Source: JALSKU01 sp964556545 | Lineage (GTDB): Bacteria; Campylobacterota; Campylobacteria; Campylobacterales; JALSKU01 | Direction: 5' to 3' | Assembly: GCA_964556545.1 (NCBI GenBank) | Contig: CAZKWE010000011.1 | Location: 1-20,564, forward strand | Length of the DNA stretch: 20,564 nucleotides | Part shown: positions 1-7,432 of the stretch, one piece after another | Position numbering within the stretch: position 1 is the stretch's first letter | How the letters are laid out: each line of letters starts with the position of its first letter | Position numbers and translations under genes: made by a program | Notes under the pieces: generated by a model | The model's input: only the letters and a program-made list of their open reading frames with translations | Told to the model about the DNA's origin: nothing | The model's database searches: none

Positions 1-168
1 TCTCCTTTTTGCCGGAAATGAATTCCAGCAAAAATTCCTATCACTTTGGGGTCCCCACAAAATTTTAAAATTTTGTGGGGTAAAACTTATGCTACGCCTG
101 TCGGCGAGAGAAACAATCATAGATTTTATTTTTGTTTGTGTTTTTTTGAAATATGATTGTTTCATTTT
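1..168 (-). repeat. Left copy of a multi-hairpin dispersed repeat
   Basis: This stretch matches the reverse complement of the right window end (about 20392-20558). Positions 1-120 agree with one mismatch (A27 here, G-equivalent in the other copy); 121-168 agree less well, with a few substitutions and one single-base indel. Four hairpins can be seen: 6-17 with 23-34 (12 bp, one mismatch in this copy), a perfect 28-bp palindrome at 53-80, CGCC/GGCG at 95-106, and a 12-bp stem of 110-121 with 152-163. The orientation given is the one in which the matching right copy reads on the plus strand. No transposase or long reading frame is visible. The element runs to the window edge and may continue beyond it. 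It resembles REP/ERIC/Correia-type palindromic elements in design, but I do not recognise the family. Confidence 0.85.
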
Positions 169-240
169 AAATTCTCCTTTTTTAACTTACCTCTTGTGTT
201 TATTGTAAAGAGAAATATATAAAAAGTATTTATGCTTTTT

Positions 241-1062
241 TTAACGGTTTTTATCCCATTTCATTATGGTTTTACCCTCTTCATCTTCATCTATTGCTCC
301 CATACCCATGATATTGTATCCGGCATCTACATAATGTACTTCCGCAGTTACTCCACTACTTAGATCACTTAACAAATACATTCCACTATTTCCCACCTCA
401 TCAATGGTTACATTTTTACCAAGCGGGGAATTTATCTCGTTCCATTTTAAAATGGCTCTAAAATCACCTATGCCACTAGCTGCCAAAGTTTTTATAGGTC
501 CTGCACTTATAGCATTTACTCTTATGCCTCTGTTTCCTAAATCAACCGCAAGATATCTTACACTTGACTCAAGTGCTGCTTTTGCTACACCCATTACATT
601 ATAGTGAGGTATATATTTCGGTCCTCCAAGATATGTTAAAGTTAAAATTGAACCATTGTCGTTTAGCACACTCTCGCAAGCATTGCAAAGTGCAATCAAA
701 GAGTAAACCGAAGTTTGCATAGCTATATCAAAAGCTTTCCTGTCAGTATCTATAAATCTGCCATCAAGTGCAGTTCTTGGAGCAAATGCAACAGAATGAA
801 CTATAAAGTCTATTTTTCCAAAGTCATTTTTGATAAATTCAGTAAGATTTGCAAGTTCTTCATCACTGTTTACATCAAGTTTATATACTTTGTCACTTCC
901 CAACTCCCGAGCTATTGGTCTTACTCTTTTTTCAAGCTGCTCATTTAAGTATGTAAAGGCAAGCTCTGCTCCTTCTCTTGCAACTGCTTTGGCTATACCG
1001 TAAGCTATTGACTTATTGTTTGCTATTCCTACAATCAATCCTTTTTTACCCTTCATTAACAT
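241..1062 (-). CDS. fabI: Enoyl-[acyl-carrier-protein] reductase (NADH) FabI
   Basis: FabI catalyses the last step of each elongation round of type II fatty acid synthesis in the cytoplasm, reducing trans-2-enoyl-ACP with NADH. The 273-residue protein is a divergent short-chain dehydrogenase. The N-terminal nucleotide motif VGIANNKSIAYG lies at 11-22, and the FabI-type active site is Tyr144 (TLTYLG), Tyr154 and Lys161 (YNVMGVAK), spaced Y-x6-K as in E. coli FabI. The position equivalent to E. coli Gly93 (HSIGFAP) is alanine here (HSVAFAP). The ATG at 1062 sits 5 nt after a GGA-containing ribosome binding site; an in-frame ATG two codons downstream is further from it. It is the last gene of the gapA-pgk-tpiA-fabI operon, 19 nt after tpiA. 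Only a weak AT-rich stem follows the stop, so termination is unclear. Confidence 0.96.
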   Translation of the reverse strand: MLMKGKKGLIVGIANNKSIAYGIAKAVAREGAELAFTYLNEQLEKRVRPIARELGSDKVYKLDVNSDEELANLTEFIKNDFGKIDFIVHSVAFAPRTALDGRFIDTDRKAFDIAMQTSVYSLIALCNACESVLNDNGSILTLTYLGGPKYIPHYNVMGVAKAALESSVRYLAVDLGNRGIRVNAISAGPIKTLAASGIGDFRAILKWNEINSPLGKNVTIDEVGNSGMYLLSDLSSGVTAEVHYVDAGYNIMGMGAIDEDEEGKTIMKWDKNR

Positions 1063-1081
1063 ATTTATCCTTTTTATTGAT

Positions 1082-1774
1082 TTACCTATTTTTTATAATT
1101 TCACAAAAACTTTCTATATTCCAGCTTGCACTTCCCACCAAAACTCCATCACAATTTTTTATACCTGCTATCTCCTTGATATTTGAACTTTTAACACTTC
1201 CTCCATATAGAAGCGGAACTTTTATCTTATTTCTTAAAGCCGATAAAACTTCATCTATATCTTCTTTTTTTGCACTTATACCTGTTCCTATAGCCCATAT
1301 AGGCTCATAAGCAACTATCAAATTATTATACTCTATATCAATATCATCAAACTCACTCCAAAGATATTGCATTGTTTGATTTGCATCTCTTATCTCTTTT
1401 GACTCACCTATACAATATATAATTTTGTATCCCAGATTTTTAAAAAAATTGAATTTTTCAGCAATCAATTCTTGACTTTCGCCAAATATTGTCCTCCTTT
1501 CGCTATGACCCACAATAATAGTTTTGATATCAAATTCATTTAATTGTTCAAGTCCTATTTCTCCGGTATATGAGCCATTTTCCACAGGGTAGGCATTTTG
1601 GACTCCTATGGTAATATTTGAAGGTAAATTAAATTTATCAAGTGCGGTAGAAGGAGGAAATATATAGATATCTTCTTTCACACCTTCCTCTTTTACGAAA
1701 TTTATCAATTTACCGATATAATTTTTTGTAGAATTTCTTGTATGGTTAGTTTTGAAATTAGCCGCATATATCAT
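1082..1774 (-). CDS. tpiA: Triosephosphate isomerase
   Basis: TpiA interconverts dihydroxyacetone phosphate and glyceraldehyde 3-phosphate in glycolysis and gluconeogenesis. Catalytic residues can be placed: Asn6 and Lys8 in AANFKTN, His90 in VGHSERR, and the base Glu157 in YEPIWAIGTG. The phosphate-binding LLYGGSVKSSN is near 199-208. At 230 residues it is shorter than the usual 250, as is common in Campylobacterota. The start codon lies inside the end of pgk (17-nt overlap) and has a strong GGAGG 9 nt upstream, so it is both translated from its own site and probably coupled to pgk. Confidence 0.96.
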   Translation of the reverse strand: MIYAANFKTNHTRNSTKNYIGKLINFVKEEGVKEDIYIFPPSTALDKFNLPSNITIGVQNAYPVENGSYTGEIGLEQLNEFDIKTIIVGHSERRTIFGESQELIAEKFNFFKNLGYKIIYCIGESKEIRDANQTMQYLWSEFDDIDIEYNNLIVAYEPIWAIGTGISAKKEDIDEVLSALRNKIKVPLLYGGSVKSSNIKEIAGIKNCDGVLVGSASWNIESFCEIIKNR

Positions 1775-2969
1775 CTTTTTTTACCTCCAGTACTTCGATA
1801 CCGGGTAATTTTTTACCCTCCATCAATTCAAGCGATGCTCCACCGCCGGTAGAAACAAAAGTCATCTCTTCTATATCGCCTGCTCTTTTTGTAACATCCG
1901 CAGTATCACCGCCACCTACTATGGTCGTTGCATTTGATTCGGCTATATGATGGCTCATCATAATACTTCCTTTGGAAAATTTATCTATCTCATAAACTCC
2001 CATAGGACCATTCCATACTATAACTTGTACATCATTTATAACTTCCCTAAAAAGTCTTGAACTAGCCGGACCTATATCAAGCCCCATCCAGTCTTTGGGA
2101 ATTTCCTGAGAAGGTAAGTATTTTATAGTTGCATGCTCATCTATCTTGGGAGCAACAACCAAATCAACCGGTAAATAAAATTTTACATTATTTTCAAGAG
2201 CTTTTTTCATAATCTCTTTTGCTCTTTCAATCAAATCCTCTTCTACAAGTGATTTACCCACTTCATATCCTTGGGCCTTTAAAAATGTAAAGGCCATTCC
2301 TCCACCTATAATGATTTTATCTACTTTGCCTATGAGGTTGTAAAGAGCTTGAAGTTTACCGGACACCTTGCTCCCACCTACAACTGCCAAAAAAGGACGG
2401 TCGGGATTTTCCAAAGTTTTACTAAAAAAACTTACCTCTTTAGTCAGTAAAAATCCTGCGGCTCTTGCACTTGGTGGAAATTGCAAAGCCATGGCATATA
2501 TAGATGCATGTTTTCTGTGACATGCTCCAAAAGCATCATTAATGTAAACATCTGCAAATGCTGCTAATTCCTTGGCAAATTTTTCATCATTTGTCGTTTC
2601 ACCCGGATGAAATCTTAAATTGGCAAGAAGTAAAATATCTCCATTTTTAAGTGATGAAGCCTTCGTTTTAGCATCTTCTCCAACTACATCTTTAGCTTTA
2701 TGTATCTCTTTGCCCAAAAGAGTATGAAGTCTTTTTGCTACCGGATTTAAAGAGTATTTCTCTTCGTAAACTCCCGGTGTTGGTCTTTCAAAATGACTTC
2801 CAAGTATGATCTTGCAATCATGATCTATACAATATCTAATAGTAGGAAGTGCAGCCCTTATCCTTCTATCGTCAGTTATATTGCCAAATTCATCTTTTGG
2901 AACATTAAAATCACATCTTATAAAAACTCTCTTACCTTCAATATCTATATCTTTTATAGTTTGTAACAT
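1758..2969 (-). CDS. pgk: Phosphoglycerate kinase
   Basis: Pgk transfers phosphate between 1,3-bisphosphoglycerate and ADP (reversible), in the cytoplasm. The 403-residue length is normal. Family motifs in order are RCDFNVP (18-24), SHFERPTPG, LANLRFHPGE, DAFGACHRKHAS, GGSKVSGK, VWNGPMGVYE, the nucleotide loop GGGDTADV and the C-terminal STGGGASLELMEGK. Some consensus positions differ: SHFERP instead of SHLGRP, and LANLRF instead of LENLRF. The core catalytic Arg and the glycine-rich loops are kept, so I expect an active enzyme. It starts 3 nt after gapA and its 3' end overlaps tpiA, which fits one glycolytic transcript. Confidence 0.97.
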   Translation of the reverse strand: MLQTIKDIDIEGKRVFIRCDFNVPKDEFGNITDDRRIRAALPTIRYCIDHDCKIILGSHFERPTPGVYEEKYSLNPVAKRLHTLLGKEIHKAKDVVGEDAKTKASSLKNGDILLLANLRFHPGETTNDEKFAKELAAFADVYINDAFGACHRKHASIYAMALQFPPSARAAGFLLTKEVSFFSKTLENPDRPFLAVVGGSKVSGKLQALYNLIGKVDKIIIGGGMAFTFLKAQGYEVGKSLVEEDLIERAKEIMKKALENNVKFYLPVDLVVAPKIDEHATIKYLPSQEIPKDWMGLDIGPASSRLFREVINDVQVIVWNGPMGVYEIDKFSKGSIMMSHHIAESNATTIVGGGDTADVTKRAGDIEEMTFVSTGGGASLELMEGKKLPGIEVLEVKKDDICG

Positions 2970-2972
2970 ATT

Positions 2973-3974
2973 CTAACCTTTTACAACATGTATTGCCATA
3001 TCAACAAGTCTTTCAGAGTAACCCCATTCATTATCGTACCAACTCATTACCTTTATCATATTGCCATCAATTACCTGCAAAAGATCAAGCGGAACGACGG
3101 TACTTATACTCTCACCGTTAAAATCACTTGAAACCAATTTGTCATTATCTATACCGATAAGCCCTCTATACTCATTTTGACTAGCTTTTACAATAAGCTC
3201 TTTTAACTCCTTTAAAGATATACTCTTATCAACTACAACACTCAAATCTATCATAGAAACATTTGGAGTTGGAACCCTAACAGCAAGACCCTGCAATTTA
3301 CCCTGCAATTCAGGCAACACCAATCCTATGGCTTTTGCAGCACCTGTTGTGGTCGGTATTATATTTACTGCTGCAGCCCTTGCTCTTCTTAAGTCTTTTT
3401 TGTGTTTGACATCAAGTAGATTTTGATCATTCGTATATGAGTGTATAGTTGTCATTAATCCTTTTTGAATTCTAAAATTATCATTTAAAAGTTTAACGAT
3501 AGGTGCTAATGCATTGGTAGTACAACTTGCATTTGACACTATACTTTCTTTATTGTATTTATCACTGTTTACGCCTATGACAAATGTCGGAGTATCATCT
3601 TTTGCCGGAGCGGAAAAAACTACTTTTTTTACACCGTTTTTTATATGAGGCATGGCTTTTTCCTGAGTAAGCAATGCTCCTGTGCATTCCAAAACTACAT
3701 CAGCTGAGTACTTGGCAAATTCTAAGTTATTCGGATCTCTGTCACTAAAAAATTTTACTTTCTGACTACCGATAAGCATAAAGTCATCTTCAAGTATTTC
3801 TACAGTTTCATCAAATTTTCCATGAACAGAATCATATTTTAAAAGATTTTTTGTCATATCTCTTGAACTTGTATCATTTACGGCAACAAGTTCCACGCCT
3901 TCTCTTTTGGTGATGATTCTTGCAGCACATCGACCAATTCTTCCAAAACCGTTGATAGCAACTTTTATAGACAT
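2973..3974 (-). CDS. gapA: Glyceraldehyde-3-phosphate dehydrogenase, type I
   Basis: Phosphorylating GAPDH converts glyceraldehyde 3-phosphate, NAD and phosphate to 1,3-bisphosphoglycerate, reversibly. The Rossmann motif GFGRIGR is at 9-15 and Asp34 (VNDTS) favours NAD over NADP. The catalytic cysteine is Cys151 in NASCTTNALAP and the partner histidine is His178 (TTIHSYT). The C-terminal SWYDNEWGYSERLVD is typical. The length of 333 is normal. It is the first gene of the gapA-pgk-tpiA-fabI operon. The promoter should lie in the 78-nt divergent gap shared with nadD; TATACT (4016-4011) and TACAAT (4003-3998) on the minus strand are candidate -10 boxes. The ATG has GGGA 6 nt upstream. Confidence 0.97.
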   Translation of the reverse strand: MSIKVAINGFGRIGRCAARIITKREGVELVAVNDTSSRDMTKNLLKYDSVHGKFDETVEILEDDFMLIGSQKVKFFSDRDPNNLEFAKYSADVVLECTGALLTQEKAMPHIKNGVKKVVFSAPAKDDTPTFVIGVNSDKYNKESIVSNASCTTNALAPIVKLLNDNFRIQKGLMTTIHSYTNDQNLLDVKHKKDLRRARAAAVNIIPTTTGAAKAIGLVLPELQGKLQGLAVRVPTPNVSMIDLSVVVDKSISLKELKELIVKASQNEYRGLIGIDNDKLVSSDFNGESISTVVPLDLLQVIDGNMIKVMSWYDNEWGYSERLVDMAIHVVKG

Positions 3975-4012
3975 ATTTTATCCCTTTTAAAAAAATAATT
4001 GTAATATTTTAG

Positions 4013-4018
4013 TATAAT
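4013..4018 (+). promoter_or_regulatory. Candidate -10 box of the nadD-rsfS promoter
   Basis: TATAAT, 35 nt before the nadD ATG, preceded by an A/T-rich tract without a clear -35, as is usual for sigma-70 promoters of Campylobacterota. It overlaps the minus-strand TATACT (4016-4011) that could serve gapA, so the two divergent promoters may compete. Inferred from sequence only. Confidence 0.5.
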
Positions 4019-4052
4019 TTGCTTTAAAGTCGGTTTTAAAGGATCAAATATA

Positions 4053-4616
4053 ATGAATGCGGCACTTTTTGGAGGAAGCTTTGATCCTCCGCATACAGGA
4101 CATCAATTGATAGTACAAAAAGCACTTCAAGAACTTGATATTGACAAATTATTTATTGTACCGGCATATTTAAATCCATTTAAAAAGAATTTTTTTGCAC
4201 CTCCCGAAAAAAGATACAAATGGGTTGAAAAACTTTTTAAAAATTATCCCAAAGTTGAAGTATTGGATTTTGAAATAAAAAAAGACAGAGCGGTGCCGAC
4301 CATAGAAACTGTAAAATACCTTTACAGGGCATATGATATAGACAAACTCTATCTTATATTAGGTGATGACAATCTTGAAAATTTGCATAAATGGACGGAG
4401 TATGAAAAGTTAAAAAATATGGTAACTTTTGTGGTAGCAACAAGATACAAAAAAGAGTATCCGAAAAACTTGAAAATTTTACAAATTTCAGCTAATATTA
4501 GCTCTACAAAACTTAGAAACAATTTGGATACTAAGTTTCTGCCTACTACCATCTTAAAAGATATAACGGAATATTATAAGGAAAAAAATGACAAACAAAC
4601 TGGAAGTGATAATTAA
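4053..4616 (+). CDS. nadD: Nicotinate-nucleotide adenylyltransferase
   Basis: NadD adenylates nicotinate mononucleotide to deamido-NAD, the penultimate step of NAD synthesis. The nucleotidyltransferase signature GGSFDPPHTGH (7-17) and the second ATP-binding motif ISSTKLR (149-155) are both present, and the length of 187 suits the family. AAGGA lies about 9 nt before the ATG. It is transcribed divergently from gapA and overlaps the start of rsfS by 29 nt, so the two are co-expressed. Phosphopantetheine adenylyltransferase shares the first motif, but the ISSTKLR ending and the neighbouring rsfS favour NadD. Confidence 0.94.
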   Translation: MNAALFGGSFDPPHTGHQLIVQKALQELDIDKLFIVPAYLNPFKKNFFAPPEKRYKWVEKLFKNYPKVEVLDFEIKKDRAVPTIETVKYLYRAYDIDKLYLILGDDNLENLHKWTEYEKLKNMVTFVVATRYKKEYPKNLKILQISANISSTKLRNNLDTKFLPTTILKDITEYYKEKNDKQTGSDN

Positions 4617-4923
4617 TACCATTGATGAAAAAAAAGGTGAAAATATACAAGTTTTCAATATGAAAGAAAAAGATTATTTTGTTGATAGTGTAATTATAGC
4701 CTCAACTCTTGGAGACAAGCACGGATATGCACTTTTGGATGCTTTAAAAACAAAACTGAAAGAGAATGGCGAAACGATAATTACCGTTGAAGAGGGTGAT
4801 AACTGGATAGTAATAGACTTGGGAGATACACTCATACATCTTATGACTCCCGAATACAGATCAAAATACAATATAGAAGAATTTTTAGATAATTATAAAA
4901 CACAAACAAGCAAAGAGATATAA
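4588..4923 (+). CDS. rsfS: Ribosome silencing factor RsfS
   Basis: RsfS binds protein L14 of the large ribosomal subunit and blocks subunit joining under nutrient limitation. The 111-residue protein matches the family throughout: DSVIIASTLGDKHGYALLDALK in the first half (positions near 32-53), then a WIVIDLGDTLIHLMTPEYR block and the C-terminal acidic/aromatic end. AAGGA sits 7 nt before the ATG, inside nadD. The pairing nadD-rsfS is very common in bacteria. Its stop is only 2 nt from the stop of convergent argS, leaving no room for a terminator between them. Confidence 0.93.
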   Translation: MTNKLEVIINTIDEKKGENIQVFNMKEKDYFVDSVIIASTLGDKHGYALLDALKTKLKENGETIITVEEGDNWIVIDLGDTLIHLMTPEYRSKYNIEEFLDNYKTQTSKEI

Positions 4924-4925
4924 TC

Positions 4926-6512
4926 CTACATCTTTTCCTTTGCTTTTATGCCCATCAGTTTCAGTCCGACTCTTATACTAAGAGCCGCAGTAGCAAATAT
5001 TTTCAACAGTTTATCTTCATCTTCTGAGCCTATTACTTTTTGTTCGTTATAAAATTTATGCAAAAAGCCTGCTAAATTTTTAAGATATTCGCTCAATTTT
5101 TGTAAAGCTCTTTGAGAAAAAGCATCTTCTATAATTTCAGGAAGCAAAAGTGCATAAAAAAGCAGATTTTTTGCATTTGTATTTAAATTTTCAAGTTTTA
5201 TATTGACTATATCCTCTACTCTTTTACCGCTTTTTTCAAACAGTTGATTGACTCTGGCATGGGCATAATTTATATAATATATAGGATTTGAACTGTCATT
5301 GGCTTTTAGAGTATCTATATCAAACTCTAAATGAGTATCGCTTTTTTTGGTCAAAAAAACAAATCTCAAAGCATCACTTCCTATCTCTTTGACTATATCG
5401 CTCATTAAGATAAAATTACCTGCTCTTTTACTCATCTTGTAAGGCTCACCGCCTTTTAAAAGAGACACCATTTGAGAAAGTATAACTTCAAGTTTATCTT
5501 CATCATATCCCAAAAATTTTATAGCGGCTTTTACCCTTGCAATATATCCGTGATGATCGGATCCCCATATATTTATATATTTGTCATATCCTCTTTCAAA
5601 TTTATCATTATGATATATAATATCACCTGCAAGATATGTTGCTCTGCCATCTTCTCTTACGACAACCCTATCTTTTTCATCACCAAATTCAGTTGATTTT
5701 AGCCACCATTTGCCATCTTTTTCATAAAGTGCATTATTTGATTTTAGCTTATCAAATACTTCATCCCACTTTTTATATAACTCTTTTTCACTGACAAAAT
5801 TATCAAATTCTATATCGCACTCTTTTAGATTTGATTTTATAAGATCAAGCATCTTCTCTTTTGCCCAAAATGAGAGCTTTTCTATATATTTTTCATCTTC
5901 AAATATATCCTTGCCAAAAATTTCTTTTGCCTCTTTGGCCAAATCACTAATATACTCACCCTTATAGTATTCATCAGGCCATTTTACTTCTTGATTTAGA
6001 AACTGATCTTTCCCGCTTAAATATACAGAAAGTCCCAACATATCTATTTGGTTTCCTGCATCATTTACATAATACTCCGTATCTATCTCATATCCAAGGT
6101 GTTTGGCGATTCTATACAAAGTATCACCAAATACAGCACCTCTTGCATGGCCTATATGAAGCGGTCCAGTCGGATTTGCACTGACATATTCCAAAAGTAT
6201 TTTTCTACTTTTGTTATCTTTTGCAAAATTACTTTCATCTTTTAGAGCATTTGTTGCTTCACTATCTAAAAAACTCTCACTTAGTTTTAAATTTATATAT
6301 CCTTTTACGGCTTCCACACTGCAAAACAGTTCTTCATCATTTAATTTTTTACCAAGTTCCTCAGCAATTATCATTGGTGATTTTCTAAATATTTTGGCAA
6401 GAGAAAATGCAACAGGGGTAGAATAATGACCAAGCTTTATATCTTTTGGTTTTTCTATAATAAGATTAGCATCAATATATTTACTTAAAGTTTTATAAAC
6501 TTTCTTCTTCAA
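4926..6512 (-). CDS. argS: Arginyl-tRNA synthetase
   Basis: ArgS charges tRNA-Arg. Class I signatures are clear: HIGH at 119-122 (PTGPLHIGHARG) and KMSKR at 359-363. An N-terminal Arg-tRNA-synthetase additional domain precedes them, and a DALR-type all-helical anticodon-binding domain occupies about 415-528. The length of 528 matches Campylobacterota enzymes. The start is read as TTG (6512-6510): there is no methionine until residue 47, which would cut away the N-terminal domain. It lies 10 nt after the TAG of tatA, whose stop region supplies a weak TAGG binding site, so coupling to tatA is likely. Confidence 0.96.
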   Translation of the reverse strand: MKKKVYKTLSKYIDANLIIEKPKDIKLGHYSTPVAFSLAKIFRKSPMIIAEELGKKLNDEELFCSVEAVKGYINLKLSESFLDSEATNALKDESNFAKDNKSRKILLEYVSANPTGPLHIGHARGAVFGDTLYRIAKHLGYEIDTEYYVNDAGNQIDMLGLSVYLSGKDQFLNQEVKWPDEYYKGEYISDLAKEAKEIFGKDIFEDEKYIEKLSFWAKEKMLDLIKSNLKECDIEFDNFVSEKELYKKWDEVFDKLKSNNALYEKDGKWWLKSTEFGDEKDRVVVREDGRATYLAGDIIYHNDKFERGYDKYINIWGSDHHGYIARVKAAIKFLGYDEDKLEVILSQMVSLLKGGEPYKMSKRAGNFILMSDIVKEIGSDALRFVFLTKKSDTHLEFDIDTLKANDSSNPIYYINYAHARVNQLFEKSGKRVEDIVNIKLENLNTNAKNLLFYALLLPEIIEDAFSQRALQKLSEYLKNLAGFLHKFYNEQKVIGSEDEDKLLKIFATAALSIRVGLKLMGIKAKEKM

Positions 6513-6522
6513 AACAATAAAC

Positions 6523-6750
6523 CTATGCTTTATCTGTTTCGCTGACAGTCTCTTTGTGGCTCTCTTTTTCTTTTTCTTCTATTTTTTCACTCTTAACGGA
6601 TACTTCGTCTTCATCATCCTCTTTAACAGCTTTTTTGAAGTCTTTTATACCTTTTCCCAAACCTTTGGCAAGATCGGGTATTTTTTTTGCTCCAAAAAGT
6701 ATAATAACAATAGCAAGTATAATTAGTAATTCTTGTGTTCCGAAACCCAT
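6523..6750 (-). CDS. tatA: Sec-independent protein translocase subunit TatA
   Basis: TatA/E protein of 75 residues that forms the pore-like oligomer of the twin-arginine export system in the inner membrane. One short N-terminal transmembrane helix (about 6-20), the FGxxKxP hinge (FGAKKIPDL, 19-27), an amphipathic helix with Gly-rich GLGKGIKDFKKA, then a charged, acidic tail are all as expected. AAGGAG lies 7 nt before the ATG. A candidate promoter of its own (6777-6782) lies in the 52-nt gap after gmk. TatA and TatB are hard to separate from sequence alone; the short tail favours TatA. The tatC partner is not in this window. Confidence 0.94.
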   Translation of the reverse strand: MGFGTQELLIILAIVIILFGAKKIPDLAKGLGKGIKDFKKAVKEDDEDEVSVKSEKIEEKEKESHKETVSETDKA

Positions 6751-6776
6751 ATAAATTCTCCTTAAAATTTTGTCAT

Positions 6777-6782
6777 ATTATA
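6777..6782 (-). promoter_or_regulatory. Candidate -10 box for tatA-argS
   Basis: TATAAT on the minus strand, 26 nt upstream of the tatA ATG and inside the gmk-tatA gap. With a start about 7 nt downstream it would give a short leader containing the AAGGAG site. It would let tatA-argS be transcribed apart from gmk. Confidence 0.45.
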
Positions 6783-6802
6783 CAGATAAAAAACTTAATA
6801 GA

Positions 6803-7429
6803 CTATTTTATAGATATATTTTTCCACTCTTTAATAAAATTATCAAGATCAAAACTTGAAGATTTAATTTTTGAAGCTACAGCTACACTCAAAAGCTCTT
6901 TTTTTGCTCTTTCTAAATTGTCATTGATAATAAAAAAATCATACTCTTTAGCCAACTCCAATTCTCTACTTGCATTTTCAAGTCTTTTTTGTATGGCTTC
7001 TTTTGTATCGGTTGCTCTTTTTAAAAGTCTGTTCCTTAGTTCCTCAAGTGAGGGTGTAGTTATAAATACTGATGTTATCAAATCACCAATTTTTTTTCTT
7101 GCCTGCAAAAAACCCTGTACATCTATATCAAACAGTATCAATTTCCCTTCTTCTATAGCTTTTAAAGTATGCTTTAAAGATGTACCGTAATAATTTCCAT
7201 GAACATTTGCCCATTCAAGAAAAAAACCATCTTTTATATCTTTTTCAAACTCTTTTTTGCTAACAAAGTGATAATCAATACCCTCTTTTTCGCCTTCCCT
7301 TTTTTGTCTTGTTGTAACGGAGACTGAAAAATATATATTGTCTATCTCTTTTTCAATTTCATTCACCAAGGAACTTTTTCCTGCTCCGCTTGGACCTGAT
7401 ATAAGCAGTATGGAACCTCTTCTTTTCAA
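6803..7429 (-). CDS. gmk: Guanylate kinase
   Basis: Gmk phosphorylates GMP to GDP with ATP. The P-loop GPSGAGKSS is at 12-20, followed by the GMP-binding region VSVTTRQKREGEKEGIDYHFVS (about 37-58) and the lid with RLLKRATDT. The length of 208 is normal. The start is TTG (7429-7427), 3 nt after the stop of the acidic-protein gene, with AAAGG inside that gene's last codons; no ATG is available before the P-loop. Gene order acidic protein-gmk-tatA-argS is shared with Campylobacter as I remember it. Confidence 0.96.
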   Translation of the reverse strand: MKRRGSILLISGPSGAGKSSLVNEIEKEIDNIYFSVSVTTRQKREGEKEGIDYHFVSKKEFEKDIKDGFFLEWANVHGNYYGTSLKHTLKAIEEGKLILFDIDVQGFLQARKKIGDLITSVFITTPSLEELRNRLLKRATDTKEAIQKRLENASRELELAKEYDFFIINDNLERAKKELLSVAVASKIKSSSFDLDNFIKEWKNISIK

Positions 7430-7432
7430 AAT

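Noticed and set aside
1..34. TTTTTGCCGGAA/TTCCAGCAAAAA hairpin as a terminator for fabI or the outside gene
   Set aside because: The T-run precedes the stem and A-run follows it in both directions, the opposite of an intrinsic terminator.
218..241. AAAAAGCATAAATACTTTTT stem after the fabI stop as an intrinsic terminator
   Set aside because: The stem is only A-T pairs plus one G-C, with a mismatch and almost no loop; too weak to call.
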